NCBI GenBank assembly: GCA_003427395.1
Contig: BFEA01000610.1
Location: 862,774-911,633 of the forward strand
Source: Chara braunii
Lineage: Eukaryota > Streptophyta > Charophyceae > Charales > Characeae
Length of the DNA stretch: 48,860 nt
Direction of reading: 5' to 3'
The notes beneath the pieces were generated by a model. It saw only the letters and a program-made list of their open reading frames with translations. It searched no databases and was not told where the DNA came from. Below are positions 33,796 through 45,774 of this stretch, one piece after another. Position numbers and translations under genes: made by a program. Each line of letters begins with the position of its first letter. The stretch's first letter is position 1.

Positions 33796-34190
33796 GGCTG
33801 CTGACGTCTCTGGCGAGCAAAACAAGCCCCTGAGATTCAGCAGAACGGAACACTTCGCGTGAAAGACCAGACAACGCCAGCAAAGGAGAAAGAAATGGTC
33901 CGACGAGCACATTAAAATTCTCCACGATCTCCTCAAACAACTCTCCGCGGGCCGGCGGCCTACCTCGAGGAGGATAGACCACCAATTCGCTCACCAGCTA
34001 TGAAAAGAAAAGGCGGCTTGCATGCTACCGCAAGTTTCGGGGGCTGGGGGAGGCTCTACATCCAGGGGCCCACTACTCGATTGGGCCCCGTTGGTACCCT
34101 GCATGCGGGCCAGTCCAGGATTTTCGAACCGCCACGAAAGGACCTCTCAGGCTTGTCTGACCTTTTTTTGTTGTTTCGTTTTATTTAACT
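33796..34190 (-). promoter_or_regulatory. Probable eL42 promoter and 5' untranslated region
   Basis: The sequence directly upstream of the eL42 ATG on the minus strand. A TGGGCC word at 34081-34086, with GGCCC words nearby, resembles the site II elements common in plant ribosomal-protein promoters. No convincing TATA box. A 101-codon minus frame (33689-33994) overlaps the ATG in another frame and could act as an upstream open reading frame if transcribed. All promoter calls are inference. Confidence 0.35.
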
Positions 34191-34194
34191 TTTC

Positions 34195-34460
34195 GAAAAT
34201 GCCCCTAATTTTTCCGTTTATTTGCGATTTGCCCTCGGACGGCCGATGTTTCCTGATTTGCTCCTCTGACAACGACTGAAGTTTCCAGAAAACCCCTGGC
34301 ACCACTTGGGCCTGAAAATGTTCAATATGCCCCTACCGGTACCTCCCGCAAATTTCCAGCATGCCCCTACCTGTCCGCCGTTCAGGGCCTACACATGAAT
34401 TTTCCATATGCCCCTACCTGAACCATGCATATTTTCAGTATGCCCCCACGGCCGTTGTTT
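34195..34460 (+). repeat. Degenerate ATGCCCCTACC repeats
   Basis: ATGCCCCTA at about 34199 and 34328, then ATGCCCCTACC at 34361 and 34409, and ATGCCCCCACGG at 34440, with A/T-rich spacers containing TTTTCCA or TTTCCAG. Confidence 0.7.
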
Positions 34461-34627
34461 CAGTCGCGGCCGTCCCCCCTGCCCCGGGATGGGAGCTACC
34501 GGGTATACCACAAATTTTCCCAAGTTGTCATCTTTCTGCTGCGCCCTCCATCGTTTTGCATGGACTTGGGCCTCTGTGGCTGGGCATTTTGGGCCTGTGC
34601 GCCCCCCCCCATGTCATGCACATCATG

Positions 34628-34630
<3 letters not shown>

Positions 34631-34686
<56 letters not shown>

Positions 34687-34700
34687 TTTTTTTTTTTTTT
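34631..34700. repeat. (CT)24 followed by T23
   Basis: A CT run at 34631-34677 runs into a T homopolymer at 34678-34700. Both are pure. Confidence 0.97.
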
Positions 34701-34779
34701 GTGGCTTCAACACGTGCACACACCTTTTGTTGCCTACTTTGCGGGCGTGACAAACGTTATAGACCCAACCTGATGTACC

Positions 34780-35083
34780 ATGGCAGTCCGTCAGGTGCAG
34801 CCGGTGACAGCACTTCCGCCGACCCTGGTCCCTCCCAATCAACATCATCCAGTGAGAAGAAGCATTGCAGCAGGTGCATGGCATTCACCAGCTGTATCGA
34901 TTGATGGTGTGCTTCACACTTGGGGCAGTGGCGACTATGGGCACCTTGGTGATGGTGATGTGGTTGGCGATTTAGCCGTTGTTTGAACCTACCCACTTGC
35001 TCCAAGATCTGTGGCCGGTCTAAGCGACTGTGCAATCATAGGAGTTGATGCAGCAGCTGACACACTTTTGCAACCGCTATCAT
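34780..35083 (+). pseudogene. RCC1-repeat fragment with an in-frame stop
   Basis: From the ATG at 34780 the frame reads AAGAWHSPAVSIDGVLHTWG then SGDYGHLGDGD, a clear RCC1 beta-propeller blade motif (G-x-x-H-S-x-A, then W-G-x-x-x-x-G-x-L-G). A TGA at 34984-34986 interrupts it. The same frame goes on with PRSVAGLSDCAIIGVDAAAD, the start of the next blade, and stops at 35081-35083. RCC1 proteins have about seven blades, so this is one to two blades of a larger gene. It may be an exon whose introns I cannot place, or a pseudogene fragment. Its end lies in the 335-bp tandem duplication. Confidence 0.75.
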
Positions 35084-35720
35084 GAGCCCCACATGGAGGG
35101 AATCGTAATCCTTAGCAAAAGAACAACTTTGGGAAAGAAAATGATGTTGATGATAATGATGAGGCAACATGCTGCTATTCTACGAACCAGCCGCATTTTC
35201 AAGTTTGTACCTGACCTGGAAAATTGCCCCAAACTCATGATTGCACGCTGAAGAGATGATTTTTCTTCCAAGAACTAGCACACCGAGTGTGGCTCAATAA
35301 GGCATGTACTTCTAGTACCTGTTACACACTGTGCAGAATCAATCAGGGGGTGCAAGGATGTTTTGAATCTCTTCACTCACCATATTTTTCCATGACACAC
35401 TCTTGCGACCGCTATCATTGGCCCCACATGGGGGGAATCGTAGTCCTTAGCAAAGGACCAAGTTTGGAAAAGAAAATGATGTTGATGATAATGATGAAGC
35501 AACATGTTGCTATTCTAGGCGTTTTCATGTATGTACCTGACCTAGAAAATTGCCCTAAACTCATGATTGCACGCTGAAGTGATGATTTTTCTTCCAAGAA
35601 GTAGCACACCGAGTGAGGCTCAATAAGACTTCTACTTCTAGTACCTGCTACACACTGTGCAAAATCAGTCAGGGGGTGCAAGGAAGTTTCAAAGCTCTTC
35701 ACTCACCACATCTTTCCATG
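35061..35720 (+). repeat. 335-bp tandem duplication
   Basis: Copy A (35061-35395) and copy B (35396 to about 35720) share long blocks such as GAAAATGATGTTGATGATAA and ACTCATGATTGCACGCTGAA and CAATCAGGGGGTGCAAGGA. Copy B has small deletions. Copy A begins inside the RCC1 frame. A further pair of about 60-bp related blocks follows at 35756 and 35850. Confidence 0.95.
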
Positions 35721-35849
35721 AATAATTTTGTGGAACTCCTGTTGTGTCAGAGACCGGCTTCTTGTTCTGCTGAAATAGATTTTATACAGTTGTTGCCTGT
35801 CACAAGGTGTATCTCTCATATCGATGATATGCAACATAATGTCTTCTTG

Positions 35850-36420
35850 TTGTGTTGAAAGAGATCTTGTGCAACTTTTTCGGTCACAGGGTGTGTTTCT
35901 GAGAGAGTTGGGGAAGACACAGGGTTAAGCTCATATGTTGTGATTGTGAGGTACTTTTACCCTTGGTTAATGAAGTGATGAATACATCTACCTTTCAAAA
36001 GAGGTGAGCAGATTTTGAGTTTTGTGTATAGGATCGAGGAGTTTCGATTGATTTGGAGACAACGTTTTCTAAGATCACTCTTGGATGGTGACCCCGAAAG
36101 GAAGGTGGGACAAACAACTGTCGGACTAAGGAGTATCTCCTTACAAATGGGGGGAAAAAAATTGTTTTGTGAACTTGCATCACTAGTTGTAGGTTTTTCG
36201 AAATCGTAACTTTGGGCAAAAAACTCTACTACACATACTAGCAGGGAAGTTTTGAACGTGAAATGCGCAAAGAGTGGATATATGGTACTATACACGTGCT
36301 TGGTAGCAGTGCCAGCAATTGTACCAGTATCTGAATTAGTCTACCAAGCAAAGTATTAAAGTCACAATCAACTTAACAATCAACTTAACTTTGTAATAAC
36401 AGCGTAACACTTTAGCGAAC
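35850..36420. other. No gene seen
   Basis: Mixed A/T-rich DNA. No family recognised in the frames on either strand. Confidence 0.5.
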
Positions 36421-36428
36421 TTGTCAAA

Positions 36429-36573
36429 TGAGAGCAATTGTTGCAAGCACCCACTCGCCTCTCTCTCACAAACTACATTCTTAACAACAGGGTCAGTCGT
36501 TTGCAACATCCAAACAATTGAAGAGGAGAGCAATTGTTGCAAGCACCCACTCGCCTCTCTCTCACAGACTTCA
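36429..36573 (+). repeat. 41-bp direct repeat
   Basis: GAGAGCAATTGTTGCAAGCA then CCCACTCGCCTCTCTCTCACA occurs at about 36429 and 36531. CTGAATTAGTCTAC also occurs at 36331 and 36576, so a larger segment was duplicated. Confidence 0.9.
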
Positions 36574-36579
36574 TTCTGA

Positions 36580-37599
36580 ATTAGTCTACTATGCATGCGG
36601 TGGAACACCGTCAACACCACCGTAAATAAACAAGAAGAACATTCACAATAAGTCGAATAACAATAACAATATCGACAACACCAGCACCAGCAACACCGGT
36701 TGCAACAGTAGCAACAACAACATTCAACAATTTGAAACGACTTGGTATCCTGAAGGACCATGAAAAACATTAACTTCTAAGAAATACATCATTGCTTCAA
36801 CACACTCCAAGAAACATACAACACACCTCTGTTGAGACAGACCTACAACTTCCACCTCACAACTTATATGATAGAGAGTTGTCATTGTTCCCCGACTCAT
36901 ATTCGAAAATTGAAGAATGTATCTTTTAACCGAAGACATAGCATGTAAGAAAGATGTTGAAGTTAAACCAAACACTAGAAGTCGAGTCTGTCGTGTCTTT
37001 TTAGAGTCCTGATAGAATGTTTTATCAAGAAAAATTGTCTATCGTTGCAAAACCAACGACGACACTGCCTCTAATATAACAACGTGAAGAGTCGTAAATC
37101 TGGCTCGATCAACCAGACTATGGTAGACCAAGATGTAGACCTGACTCTCCTGTATTAGACTACAATGGAGATCTGTGATCAAAGTTATATATTTTTTTGG
37201 ATATTTTGTGAGGAAGGTGGAAGTGCATGCAGAAGGTTTTGTTTACGGACCACGTCCTAAGTTATGACCTTGCATGTAGGACGCTAACTAGATAGGACAC
37301 CCAACGATAAACCAATTGATGTCTAGGACAAAGGGAGAGGATTATCAATGACTACTTGGAATACGCTTGACACTATAGTACATACTGAGTATCCCGGTGT
37401 CTGAGGCCTCATCACAGAAAACCCATGTTGAAACTCTGACAGTGACTACTAGTGACCGTGGTCCATTTGATAAGATTTTCAAATGGAGTCAAGTTTGCCG
37501 ATCGGATTAGATCTTTTATTGTAAGCATTTTGAGTTATGGATGGATTGATAACTTTTGATTTTTCGGAGCAACGGGGACGTCGCTTAATAAGATCCGGT
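36580..37599. other. No gene seen
   Basis: Includes CAACAA-rich DNA at 36640-36725. Frames of up to 144 codons on the minus strand (36336-36770) are Cys-rich because of these triplets and not convincing. Confidence 0.5.
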
Positions 37600-37604
37600 A
37601 AGTT

Positions 37605-38225
37605 GTCGGTGCGAATACCCTTACAAGGATATCTGTCCTGGTTTTTATAAGTGACATAAAATAAGTTTGATTTATGGTTTGAGAACCCTGTGCGACTTAT
37701 GGTTGAGTTTCGTTTACGCTGACTGAGTGGTTGACCAAAAATAGAGAGTGTGTGGACGCGCAGTTTGAAGCGCTCGTGATGTTTCCCTGTTGATGTTATA
37801 AAATCGACGTAACTGCCAGTCAACTTTGACTTTGATTTAATTAGGATTGTATATATTTTTTCGTGATCGGCACAATTGATTGTGGCGCGTACTCACATAC
37901 AGAGATGGTTTGTCGTGACGAGCATCTGATTTGACTGTCAATGCCACAAATATTTTTTGAAGTGACTATTTTAAAATTCTTGCTACTAAGGGCGCATGGA
38001 GTCGAGTAACGAGCGTGGCAGTAGAGACCCTTGTGTGTTTCGGTCGTACGATCTAGCAATCTCGCGGTTGAAATTCACTGCGCCTTATGTCGTTCCTGGT
38101 GGGCTGTTATAAAAGGAGCTAGCCCAAGTATTATCATGTTGGGTTCGATCCTAGTATCTGCTAGGTGAGAATGTAACACGTTATCTTACTGGGCTAGTTC
38201 ATGTTCCATGTTGAATAAAAATTAT
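37605..38225 (+). repeat. LTR-like repeat, copy 1, with promoter and poly(A)-like signals
   Basis: GTCGGTGCGAATACCCTTAC then AAGGATATCTGTCCTGGTTT at 37606-37646 matches copy 2 at 46055-46095. Shared words continue (AAGTGACA-AAAATA, GAGAGTGTGTGGACGCGCAG) to about 37950. Downstream in copy 1 there are a TATAAAAGG box at 38109-38117 and a GAATAAAA signal at 38213-38220. A promoter and a polyadenylation signal about 100 bp apart fit the R region of an LTR (inference). No second LTR or primer site was located. Confidence 0.55.
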
Positions 38226-38332
38226 TTTTTTTTAATGAATGATTATACACATTGATGTATGTCAGTTAGCGGTCCAACAAGTTTTCACTTGTCCATGCCA
38301 TTCAAACTGCTTACCACCGACCCTTTAAGTAT

Positions 38333-38366
38333 GCATGCACCTATTCCTACAGGTTAGGGTGCATGC
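38333..38366. repeat. Hairpin with 9-bp arms
   Basis: GCATGCACC at 38333-38341 and GGTGCATGC at 38358-38366 are exact reverse complements around a 16-nt loop. Confidence 0.9.
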
Positions 38367-38399
38367 CCCTTGACATACTGATGTTGGCTCGGACCCCGA

Positions 38400-40030
38400 C
38401 AGACCCTAAAAAAAAAAAAAGATATGAACCTCCGAATTTTTGCATCGCAACTGTCAACTTGACGCTGCCACTCCCCTTTTTAACCTCGTTAAACTCTGAA
38501 TCACGCTGTCGAGCGCATCGGTCCCACACGGGGACCCTCCCGGCCGCGTCACGCAGGATTATGCAGGACTTGTCGTGGAGAGCGTTTGCAGCTCCGGCCG
38601 AGTGCGCCAGCCATACCTCTCGCGAGCCCCTACGACAGAACAGAGTCACGCGAGGCACCGCTACCTCCACCTGCGGGAGCTGTCACCATCCCTTAGGTGG
38701 GCGTATCCCTGCCGACCTACTGAACCACATGCGAAAGCTTTTCGTATGCAATTGCAGACGAGGCCCAGCCGAGGGCGTTTCTCGTTCGCTGTAGCATAGA
38801 GGGTTACGCGCGGTCGAACGCCCAAAGATCGAACCCGTTCGCGAATCGCCGTACTGGGGGGCTGAAATCCCAAACGCGACTCGGCGTCGGTCGACTAGGA
38901 CGCACTACTCTCACCACGCGCTACACCACGATACTCATACTTACCCACTCATTACATACAGAAACACAGACAGAAAGACCGCCACAAACAACGCCACAAC
39001 ACCACAACTCCTAGTCCCTTCAGTATCCAACCCATACTTTTACGCAACAGAACCAGATATGCGTCGCGCGTTGAGTTTCCGTATAAGAGTCGAGCGAGCG
39101 CATGGCCTCCTCATGACAACCAGTCATGCGGGCATTCACAAGCATTCGCGCTGATGGGGTACTCTGATGTACTCGTAGCTTTGCGGCCCTTGATAACTTC
39201 GAGGGTTGCCCCAAAGGGTGCGGGGTAAGACGGCCCCTAGGGCAGGAAGGGAATTGGAGTGGTGGTGAGTTGTCTGGCGCACCCCCTGCAACACACTAAC
39301 CCTTCTGCCTGGGGCTCTATCGTTCCACCAAAATAAACTCCAATGAGGATAAAACAACTACCCTTAGCATCATCAAGAAATATATTGTCGGGATTAGCCC
39401 TATAGGGGTTACCCGAACGCACATTTATTACCACCCCATTAAAACGAGAACAGAACCGTCTCACTCAAACAAGTGGGTTGTGGGGTAGTTCACTCTCACA
39501 ACAATTGTGTGGTTTGCCCATCTGACTCCAAGACACGATCACTCAACATAACCCAGATGATATTCTTTCATACATACCTGCAATCACATCACAGCATCAA
39601 CCAAGATCCACGCACTACACGGAGTCAACTCCAACCAACCTCTCCACTCACCCCTTTGCTTTAGCCATGCAAGCCCCAACCTCTAGCCAACCAGCCATAA
39701 TTAAGTACTCAGTACCTCTGTTAAATGACTATTCAATAAAAGTCTGGGTGAAACCTTAACAAAACAAATAAAATCACCAGCGCTAAAACCTTTTAAGGAT
39801 GAGTATTGAGAGTGGGTCGCAGCTGAGTCGTAAACCGACGGATCGGCAACCGACCAGTTATCAGTGATAACAGAAAAGGAGTCAGGCTGACCAGGTCAGA
39901 CCTTCCAATAAACGCACAGGCCTGCACCACAGCACAGGTCAAAGGGAATTTACTCCTACGTTCAGCTCAGGCGAGGAACACTCCTCACATCCTAACTCCT
40001 CTACCTGACTGAAAATATTCTAACTCCTCT
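38400..40030. other. No gene seen
   Basis: Frames on both strands up to 143 codons overlap each other and lack family signatures. 39240-40040, read on the minus strand, has the feel of retroelement untranslated DNA, but I cannot show it. Confidence 0.45.
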
Positions 40031-40040
40031 ATTTTTATGA

Positions 40041-40147
40041 AATTTCGGCAGCGCTTTCCGTAGAAAAAGTGCTTTCCCAGAATTTCTATGAGCCAAAAAT
40101 GACTAACTCTTTCAGTTTTGCATAAATTTCGGCAGCGCTTCCCGTAG
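40041..40147 (+). repeat. 23-bp repeat, two copies
   Basis: AATTTCGGCAGCGCTTTCCG at 40041 and AATTTCGGCAGCGCTTCCCG at 40125, each followed by TAG. AATTTCGGCAGC-type words are, to my recollection, common in the non-coding parts of plant Ty3/Gypsy elements, so this may mark such an element (weak). Confidence 0.8.
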
Positions 40148-40539
40148 GGACAGAAGGCTACCAAAATTTATACAGAGCTGAAACTAGAAATATAAGACAA
40201 AACTATACTTGGGATTAATCTCTGATCTCTGCCTGGTAGCTCAAGATCAACATTAGTTTGCATGCCCTCTGAATGAGGCCATGAACCAATGCTGATCCTA
40301 ACCCCCAACAGGGTCAGTCCTATCTCGTCCCAAACTTCCCTCCCATCATTCATCACAACTGTCTATGGCTCCAGCACTCAGCAAGCATCTACAACAACTA
40401 CTTTATCCAAAAGACGTCCCGGGTGAGATCCCACAAGCATGCATGCACAAACATCTCTCACAATCCCACATTGATTCAGCCACGTAGTTCGTGAAATCCC
40501 TCAGTTCTTCCCTTTTACGTCCCCCTCACTTAGGGCATA

Positions 40540-41730
40540 GGATCAAGCAAGGCCCTAATCTAAGGGTACGCCTGACCTGCCTAGGTAAACAAGTAAAGTA
40601 CGCTCAACCGGGCTGCCCTAACCTAAGGGTGTGCCCAACATAAACTATATATATAAAGCATATGACCAGACTACCCTAACCTGAGGGTGTGTCTGGCTTC
40701 TACTTAACTGACGACATGAAGCAATGGTCTAGACTGCCCCAACCTAGGGGTGTGTCTAGCCAGCCTTAAACAAGGTTACATATGGCATAGGGTCAAACTG
40801 CCCGAACCTAGGGGTATGCTTAACCTGCCTAGCACATACACGAATGACGGATGGTTGGACCGCCCTAACCTAAGGGTACGTCTAACCCACAGAACATCAA
40901 CGACAAAAGCATATCGCTAGGCCGCCCCAACCTAGGGGTACGCCTAGTTAGCTTACACTGTTTAAGTTACATAAGGCATGATCTGCCTAAACAAAGTACA
41001 ACGACGTATGGCTAAGCCGCCCTAACCTAAGGGTACGCTTAGCCTCCGTAACAACAGTTTAAGCAACCACGAATACTTGCACGAACTTTATGATTTTCCT
41101 TTTCTTCTTAGGCAGATAGTCAGACCTACCCAACCGAGGGAGACATCCGACTCTGCTTTGTGTTTAGAAGGGAAAATAAAAGCAAGTTTATACTTACTCT
41201 CTAACCTTTTGTGTTATTACGAGTAAAGGACTGAACCGCCCTAACCTAAGGGTACGTCCAGCCTGCCCGAGTTACCTCCTTTATACTTTTCACTTGCTTT
41301 CTTTTTCTTCTTACTGCTACCTGACTTATTGACAGACTTTTGCAACCTAGGGTGCCCGGTCTGTCAAAAATATAAGTTCAATAGTATATATATCCGAATT
41401 TTATATTCAAGGTGACACTTCTGTTCATGGCTTATGGCTGAGCCGCCCTAACCTAAGGGTACGCTCAGTCTTATGCCTTTGCTCCCTAAAAAAAAACACA
41501 CAGGACTAGGGTCACGCAACCTAGAATGCCCCAGTTGTGTTTCAAGAACCCACAAAAGAAACATCAGGATTTTGAGACATCCCAACCTAGGGCGCTCATC
41601 CTCCTGTTCAGAAACCCAAAAAAGAAACAGCGGCTGGTCCGTCCAACCAAGGGTAGGTCCAACCCTCAAAATCATACAGTTAGTCCCACAAACATAAAAT
41701 AAACACAACACTGAACCCACTCAACGTAGA
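40540..41730. repeat. Array of about 16 covarying hairpins with a constant core
   Basis: Each unit has a core close to CCCTAACCTAAGGG or CCCCAACCTAGGGG inside arms that differ between units but pair within each unit. Exact pairs include GGCTAAGC/GCTTAGCC (41010-41017, 41037-41044), TTGACAGAC/GTCTGTCAA (41329-41337, 41359-41367), CTAGAC/GTCTAG (40729-40734, 40754-40759), CTAGGC/GCCTAG (40917-40922, 40942-40947) and CCAGAC/GTCTGG (40666-40671, 40691-40696). GGTTGGAC/GTCTAACC (40853, 40880) and GGCTGAGC/GCTCAGTC (41436, 41463) pair with one G-T each. The first eight units lie 55-95 bp apart, later ones 60-110 bp. No protein frame runs through the array. Confidence 0.88.
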
Positions 41731-43680
41731 GGGGTCCAGCCTTTGGTTGACCCAGTCAAGACATGCAATACAACTTTCAGCCCACCTTCCCCCAGTTCAT
41801 CCTTGTCTGCATTCACTCAATTAGAGATCTGATCTCTCATATACTTGTTCCTTTAGCCTTCACAATGCATGTCCTGACATCCTTAACAAAAGAGAAAAGT
41901 AATAGCTTCACATAGCTAAGTTTAGATAGCCCAGGGATAATACATAGGGGAAGGGATAACACATGTTAACGAAGATATACCTAAAGTTCCCTGCCTCCAG
42001 AACCCTGCCTGGGATCCGGCAGAGCGCCCGCAATCGGTGGGGCAACCTCCCACAGAGGTCTTGGTGCGGACCTACGGGTTGCAATCCCGCCTGCCGCCTT
42101 CCTCTCGTAACCAAAGACCATACTGAGAGTAAGAAGGGTAGAGGCAGATAGAGTAGACTCTCGAAATCCAAGAGAGGGACAACTCAACTCACAGTGAGAG
42201 GGCACAGTGAGAGGGCCTTGGAATCTGGATGCTCCTGAGGGCCCCGCAATGATGGCCAAAAATAGCGCAGTCGAGACGCTCCAATAGCAGACAAACCCAA
42301 AGTAACAGCCCTCAAACGGCCTCCAACACCACAGCCATAAGCCCCCTGATGAGGTCGGATCTCACTCCCAACGTCACCACACTTCCCTTTTTCACGGTGC
42401 CCTCTCCGGTCAGCCAATGTCGCTGCTGTTCTCATTGAGACCCAACGTCCCACTCAGCAGCACTGCGCGGCGAATGACACCGTCCTGCAGCAACAACCCT
42501 GCCTGCTGAAATCGCTGTCGAACACTCAGAAACCCGAGCGCCCTGTAATAGTACCAAACCTTGAAGTGTGACAGTTCCCCGTCCACCCCGTTAGTCGCAG
42601 CAAGGACCTTGCCGTAAGAAGGAACAGGAATAGTGCACAGTGACTGTCTGTGGTAACCAACAGCACCCCCGAGACTGCTTAGGCACATAAGAGAGCACGG
42701 TCCTAAGGCTGCTACCGTGAAACAGGAGCAGCAATAGCCGGTTAACAATACAGTACCCGCCGTCAAGGGAGGTAGTAGCGCGGTATTGCCGTAGTGTACC
42801 GCAAGGGGTAGTCCCAGTTCAACAGCAGTGCACTGCCAGACACAGTTGGTGCCCAACAAGGTGCACAGTGGCACCCACCAGTCAGCAACCCAACAGGGCA
42901 GGGGTGTGTAGCACGGTGGCGCTGCAGCAGCTCAATACGAGTACTGCAACGCACAGATCGTGTGTCGTGTTAGCCTTACCCAATAGCAGTAAACTCCCTG
43001 CACCACCTGACCACCCCTCTAAGTCACTGGGCCTCTCCCTCTTCTGCCTAAACTGCAACTACGTGGCCTAAAAAGGTCGTGTTCGAACAGAGCACACCCT
43101 GACTTTACTTAATGCAATAGCCGCGGTCGATTTCCAATAGACTTCTTTCCTCGCAGCGATCGCTTATAATCAGCGTGAAAGTGTGTACCGCCAGCTAGGG
43201 TGGCACCATGACTTGCTGGGCCTGGCGACAAGGTGGACAGTGAACGCCCCTATTGATGATATCGAAAGTGAGCAGCCACTGCCCCCGTAGATCGAGAGAG
43301 GGGCTGTACTTGCAATAATCCGAACCTCAACGACCTACAGCGGCTCCCTGACTCCCCCAGGTAGCTACAGTATGCAGTGCACTTCAACGAGGGCTTGTTA
43401 ATCCACAGTGGTACACACTGGAACACACCGAAGTACTGGAGCAGCAACTCAGTAGTACAGTAGCTTTACAGCAGCAGTCTGACTGCTCGCTGCCCTGCTG
43501 TACCGCTCTTAAAAAGAACATTGACCCATGGTGATGGCAGTCGCTGCTGCTAAGACAAACATCTCTTCAAGTCTACACAGTGCCCTTCAAAACCCCAGCC
43601 ACTGTCTTGGCCACTAACACCGCACTGTCCTTAGTAACAGGCCAATGCTGGAACAGCGGCCTACATCAAGATATCAGGAA
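41731..43680. other. No gene seen; CAG/GTGC-rich right half
   Basis: 42400-43560 is rich in AGCAG, CAGTGC and GCAGCA words on the plus strand, so long frames on either strand (for example minus 42410-42874) are probably compositional. GGGTTGCAATCCC at about 42077 resembles a tRNA B box, but there is no A box at the right distance. Confidence 0.45.
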
Positions 43681-43706
43681 AAAAAAAAAAAAAAAAAAAA
43701 AAAAAT
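43681..43706. repeat. A homopolymer of about 26
   Basis: An uninterrupted A run. It could be the tail of a retroposed sequence ending here, though nothing upstream is recognised. Confidence 0.9.
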
Positions 43707-44452
43707 TACTTATCCACAATACTTAAACAGCAGCAACTCACTGATCAGTCCCGATCACGGATGTATTGCCACCGAATAGACCCCCGGGCCTGCTGTAGCA
43801 TTACCCCAAGCAGTCATGCCAGCTTCCTAGTACTCACCACTTAGCTGGCCCACCAGCTCAGGTCAGAGATAGTGATCCTCCTTGTCACAGTCCCACCGAG
43901 GCAAGATTGAGATTCAAGATGACAATCATGATGGGCATTGCCACTTGAACCTGGTGACGAAGGTACACAGCGGGTGCACTGAACGTCAAAAGTACAATCT
44001 GTAACAAAAATTAGATCAAACTACTGTCTCTTCTCAAATCAATTAGCACCAAGACTTTCCAAGAGTCCCACCCTCTTCGTCAACACTTCCACTTAAGTTT
44101 CTAGGAGTCTCCTCCTCCCTCCCCTATTCCTTCAGTTCTAGTTATAGTTTTTGGAGGTGCCCAGTCTATCCGGCCTGTCAGTGATGCAATATGAGAGAGA
44201 ATATTTCACAAAGAGGTAGGTAGATATGCCGCAGCGAACAGACCTATTAAAAGAAAATTCTGATGTGATTACGAACCATGCTGCCTGAGGTAAGTACCGC
44301 CACTGCACTTACGGGGGTGGGGGAAGAAAAACAACCCACCGCGGTCCACACAGACAGGCTGCCAGAAGTGAGCCCACAAGTTGTTGAATATGGCAGACAG
44401 GTCCGGGAGACCATACCGATTACACACACATCCACACTGCTCACTCCATGAC

Positions 44453-44505
<53 letters not shown>

Positions 44506-45774
44506 GCTAGTACAGTCAGAGGATAGGGTCTAAACGCAGTACGCCTGCCTACAAGCCAGGGACCACGGCCACTACGATTGAGCAAAGTATTACTACGGGA
44601 GGCGCGACTGACAGGGAGAAAACGGCAGCCAATGAGCACCTAGCGAGGAGCGCCCAACTTTCACGTAGGTGGAAAAAAAAAATAATAAAAATAAAATAAA
44701 ATAAATAAAGAATAAAAATAGACAATGTACCCCCCCGCTAAAATACAGCCAGATACGTTCTTCGGCTGCTCCTGCTGGCCACAACACAACCCTCCTAGTT
44801 GCTCACCTAACTGGGGAATGGACGCTACACCCTTCCTGTCGACGCCGACGACACGAGACCAATCACACTATGTGGCATGTAATGACAGCGATCATGACGA
44901 GTTCGATGCCGTGCCTGAACAGGCATCACCCGGGTGGCATCCAGCAAGGCGGCTACGAGCCTGAAAACGATGATGCTCTTCACCAAGGTCGTATGACAGA
45001 TAGTGATTCATGAGATGACGAGAGTGAATCTTCCACTAGAACATGGAAAGGTGCACCCCCTCTTCCGAACTCTCTCTCTCGGTCACAACCTCCTCCCCCC
45101 CCCTCACTTTACGTATACACCTCTACCTCGCCGTCATCCCTGCTTCGGCACACCCGGAAGGAGATTACAACTTGAGCATGAGCCTCCCACCAGGAATCGG
45201 GGGGGTTCCTCGTCACTTCGTAGCTGCCACTCTGCTCCCGGCCGGCCGTGCACTGCGCAGCCTCCACTGCTGACCCTGGTCATCCCATTGCTCGAACACG
45301 AATTTTGATGCTGCCATCTGCCTCGCCCTGCCCAAAAACCTCATGTTCGACTCTTGATTCGCTCGATTCCGTTCAGGAACGAGCGAGCTAGACCATTTTC
45401 GTTCTTCTCTTCTCCCTTCTCCTTCGAACGCACCTGGCGCGGAACTGCGTCCAGATTCGTTCGACTTTCTTTTGTCTTGTTAGTCACTCTTTCCCCTGGC
45501 CGTGCTCGTAGCCTCCCTTCACGCCCCTTCCCTTCTTCTAATCTCGTTCCCTTCATGTGATGGCTCACAACCTCTCGAACACCGTGGCAAGTACCGCAGG
45601 CGCGCTCATACGCAGAGCTCTCACAACTGCTCATGAACGTCGGAGGACACCTCCTTCTCCCCCGTAGCACCAGCCATGTGGTTAGCTTGGTCGAGAGGAC
45701 ATACCGCAATGGCAGCCCAACGTACGCCAGAACGAGCAAGAAGTGTCGGGCTACACCACCGACTTTATACTTAG
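43707..45774. other. No gene seen; (CT)n at 44457-44502
   Basis: Contains a pure (CT)n run at 44457-44502 and an A/T-rich patch at 44672-44722. At 44860-45060 frames give an acidic Asp/Glu-rich stretch (SDHDEFDAV and GYEPENDDALHQG), which might be a coding relic, but I recognise no family. Confidence 0.45.

Noticed and set aside
40563-41460. Telomere-type CCCTAA repeats
   Set aside because: CCCTAA occurs once per unit inside each hairpin core and never as a tandem run.
40540-41730. CRISPR array
   Set aside because: Spacing is irregular, the constant part is a hairpin core with variable arms, no cas genes are present and the context is eukaryotic.
42070-42095. tRNA gene from a B-box-like GGGTTGCAATCCC
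   Set aside because: No A box or cloverleaf at the proper distance.
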